Below the pieces are notes generated by a model. The model was not told the DNA's origin. It ran no database searches and worked only from the letters and a program-made list of their open reading frames with translations. Source: Mesorhizobium ventifaucium (GTDB lineage Bacteria > Pseudomonadota > Alphaproteobacteria > Rhizobiales > Rhizobiaceae). From it: a DNA stretch of 64,000 bases. The stretch covers positions 245,362-309,361 of the forward strand of contig NZ_CAKXZS010000034.1 in the NCBI RefSeq assembly GCF_935822925.1. The letters run 5' to 3'. The position numbers and the translations under genes are program-made. Shown piece by piece: positions 63,051 through 64,000 of the stretch; positions within the stretch are counted from its first letter, which is position 1; each line of letters begins with the position of its first letter.

Positions 63051-63728
63051 TCAGTCCTTCTCGAAGATGCGCGTCTTGGCGACCACTCCGGCGATGGCGC
63101 CGCCGATCAGCGGTGCGACGATGAACAGCCAGAGCTGGCCGATCGCCGCACTTCCCGAAAACAGCGCCGGGCCGATCGAGCGGGCCGGATTGAGCGACGT
63201 GCCGGTCACCGGAATGATGGCGAAATGCAGTCCCGTCAGCGTCAGGCCGATGACGAGGCCGGCAAAGGCCGTCGCGTGGCTAACGCTGGTGACGCCGAGG
63301 ATCACCGTGACGAAGGTGAAGGTTCCGATCAACTCCCACAGGAACGCCGAGCTGACACCCCACTTTGTCGCATCCCAGCCATTGGCGCCGAAGCCGCCGG
63401 TGTGGCCGCCGACCTGTCCGGAGACGATGATCCACAGCGCCAGCGACGCAATGATGGCGCCGATGGTCTGTGCGATCCAGTACGGGATGACGTCCTTGGC
63501 CTGCATCCGGCCGGCAAGGAAGACGCCGAGCGTCACCGCCGGGTTGAGATGCGCGCCCGAGATCGGGCCGATCGCATAGGCCGCCGCGATCAGGCCGATG
63601 CCGAATGCCAGTCCGATGCCTTCCTGGCCGAGCGGCAGCGCGCCGCCGAAGCCGCCCGTCACCACCGAAGCCGTGCCGATGAACACCAGTAGAAATGTGC
63701 CTAGAACTTCCGCCAGATAAGTCTTCAT
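63051..63728 (-). CDS. aqpZ: Aquaporin Z (water channel)
   Basis: A 225-residue MIP-family protein with six membrane helices and both pore motifs: HLNPAVTLG and SLNPARSIG. The selectivity region includes FAIIPVTGTSLNPARS, with the Arg after NPA and a small residue pattern of the water-specific AqpZ type. It equilibrates water across the inner membrane. A strong aaggag ribosome site precedes the ATG at 63728. Confidence 0.95.
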   Translation of the reverse strand: MKTYLAEVLGTFLLVFIGTASVVTGGFGGALPLGQEGIGLAFGIGLIAAAYAIGPISGAHLNPAVTLGVFLAGRMQAKDVIPYWIAQTIGAIIASLALWIIVSGQVGGHTGGFGANGWDATKWGVSSAFLWELIGTFTFVTVILGVTSVSHATAFAGLVIGLTLTGLHFAIIPVTGTSLNPARSIGPALFSGSAAIGQLWLFIVAPLIGGAIAGVVAKTRIFEKD

Positions 63729-63973
63729 CGCCCTCTCCTTGTAATTTCCCGTAGATTCGCTTGCAGTTCTTGGCGAATCACGCAGCGGAAGACTATCGCA
63801 ACTTCAAAAGTTTGAAAGCATAGCAATGCGAGGGTCGCCGATGCCAACAGAGCTGCGTTCGATCTGGCATTCTCACGGGGGTGAGGGTGAGGGCGGCACA
63901 AGCCTGAAGCGAGTGCTCTCTGCCTCTAAGATTTCTCTAGGACTCTCACCGCTTGTGCGCGCCGGCCGCGCGC

Positions 63974-64000
63974 TTTAGAGCAGGACCCCGGAATTGATTT
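63974..64000. repeat. Probable start of another dispersed repeat, cut by window edge
   Basis: The last bases (tttagagcaggaccccggaa) resemble the outer arm of rhizobial family B-like repeats. The stretch 63729-63973 shows no gene. Confidence 0.3.

Overview
The window reads as a chromosomal segment of a Mesorhizobium-like alphaproteobacterium (Rhizobiales). The evidence is high GC, plant-type glutamate-cysteine ligase, the hisS-hisZ-hisG order, DUF768 and DUF1127 small proteins, many sugar and acid ABC/TRAP importers, and a dense set of short intergenic palindromic repeats. No rRNA, tRNA, CRISPR array, intact insertion sequence or prophage was seen.

Layout. (1) 1-1422: a membrane GGDEF-EAL protein cut by the window edge. 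(2) 1754-9179: a sugar module. A ROK kinase fused to a second P-loop kinase and a LacD-type aldolase are divergent from a SorC-type regulator, followed by a ribose-type ABC importer and a 5'-truncated aldehyde dehydrogenase. Two 28-base near-identical sites in inverted orientation lie before the regulator and before the importer and are probably its operators. (3) 9276-20527: eleven collinear minus-strand genes: cupin, aldehyde dehydrogenase, RraA-like protein, OtnC, OtnK, Asp/Glu racemase-like protein, a three-gene Fbp-type ABC importer, an isocitrate/isopropylmalate/tartrate dehydrogenase homologue and a GntR regulator with two winged helices. This looks like import and catabolism of a four-carbon or related hydroxy acid. 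(4) 20645-25298: a frameshifted trans-aconitate methyltransferase, a divergent aconitase paralogue, a decayed tyrosine integrase and a DUF768 protein; this is the most plastic part. (5) 25391-38094: mostly core genes: P1 peptidase, xseA, a CHASE4-like GGDEF-EAL protein, a LysR regulator, DUF1127, DUF937, gshA, rsmE, a glutamine amidotransferase and a phosphoesterase. (6) 38102-46563: lactate and glycolate oxidation: lldR-lldD with a 25-base palindromic operator, a DUF3422 protein, then glcD-glcE-(DUF4870)-glcF. (7) 46576-53749: folD, an L,D-transpeptidase, tag, and hisS-hisZ-hisG interrupted by palindromic repeats. (8) 53946-63728: an acyl-CoA synthetase, a TRAP transporter with a tiny membrane protein, oxyR divergent from katG, and an aquaporin.

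How it works together. Regions 2 and 3 are complete import-to-central-metabolism modules with their own regulators. Region 6 feeds two-carbon and three-carbon hydroxy acids to the respiratory chain. oxyR-katG is a classical peroxide switch.

The most unusual points are the double-kinase fusion with its paired operators, the tetronate-like island sharing a promoter motif with a divergent aconitase paralogue, the 154-base palindromic elements sitting inside both the glc and his operons, and a local compositional anomaly inside hisS.
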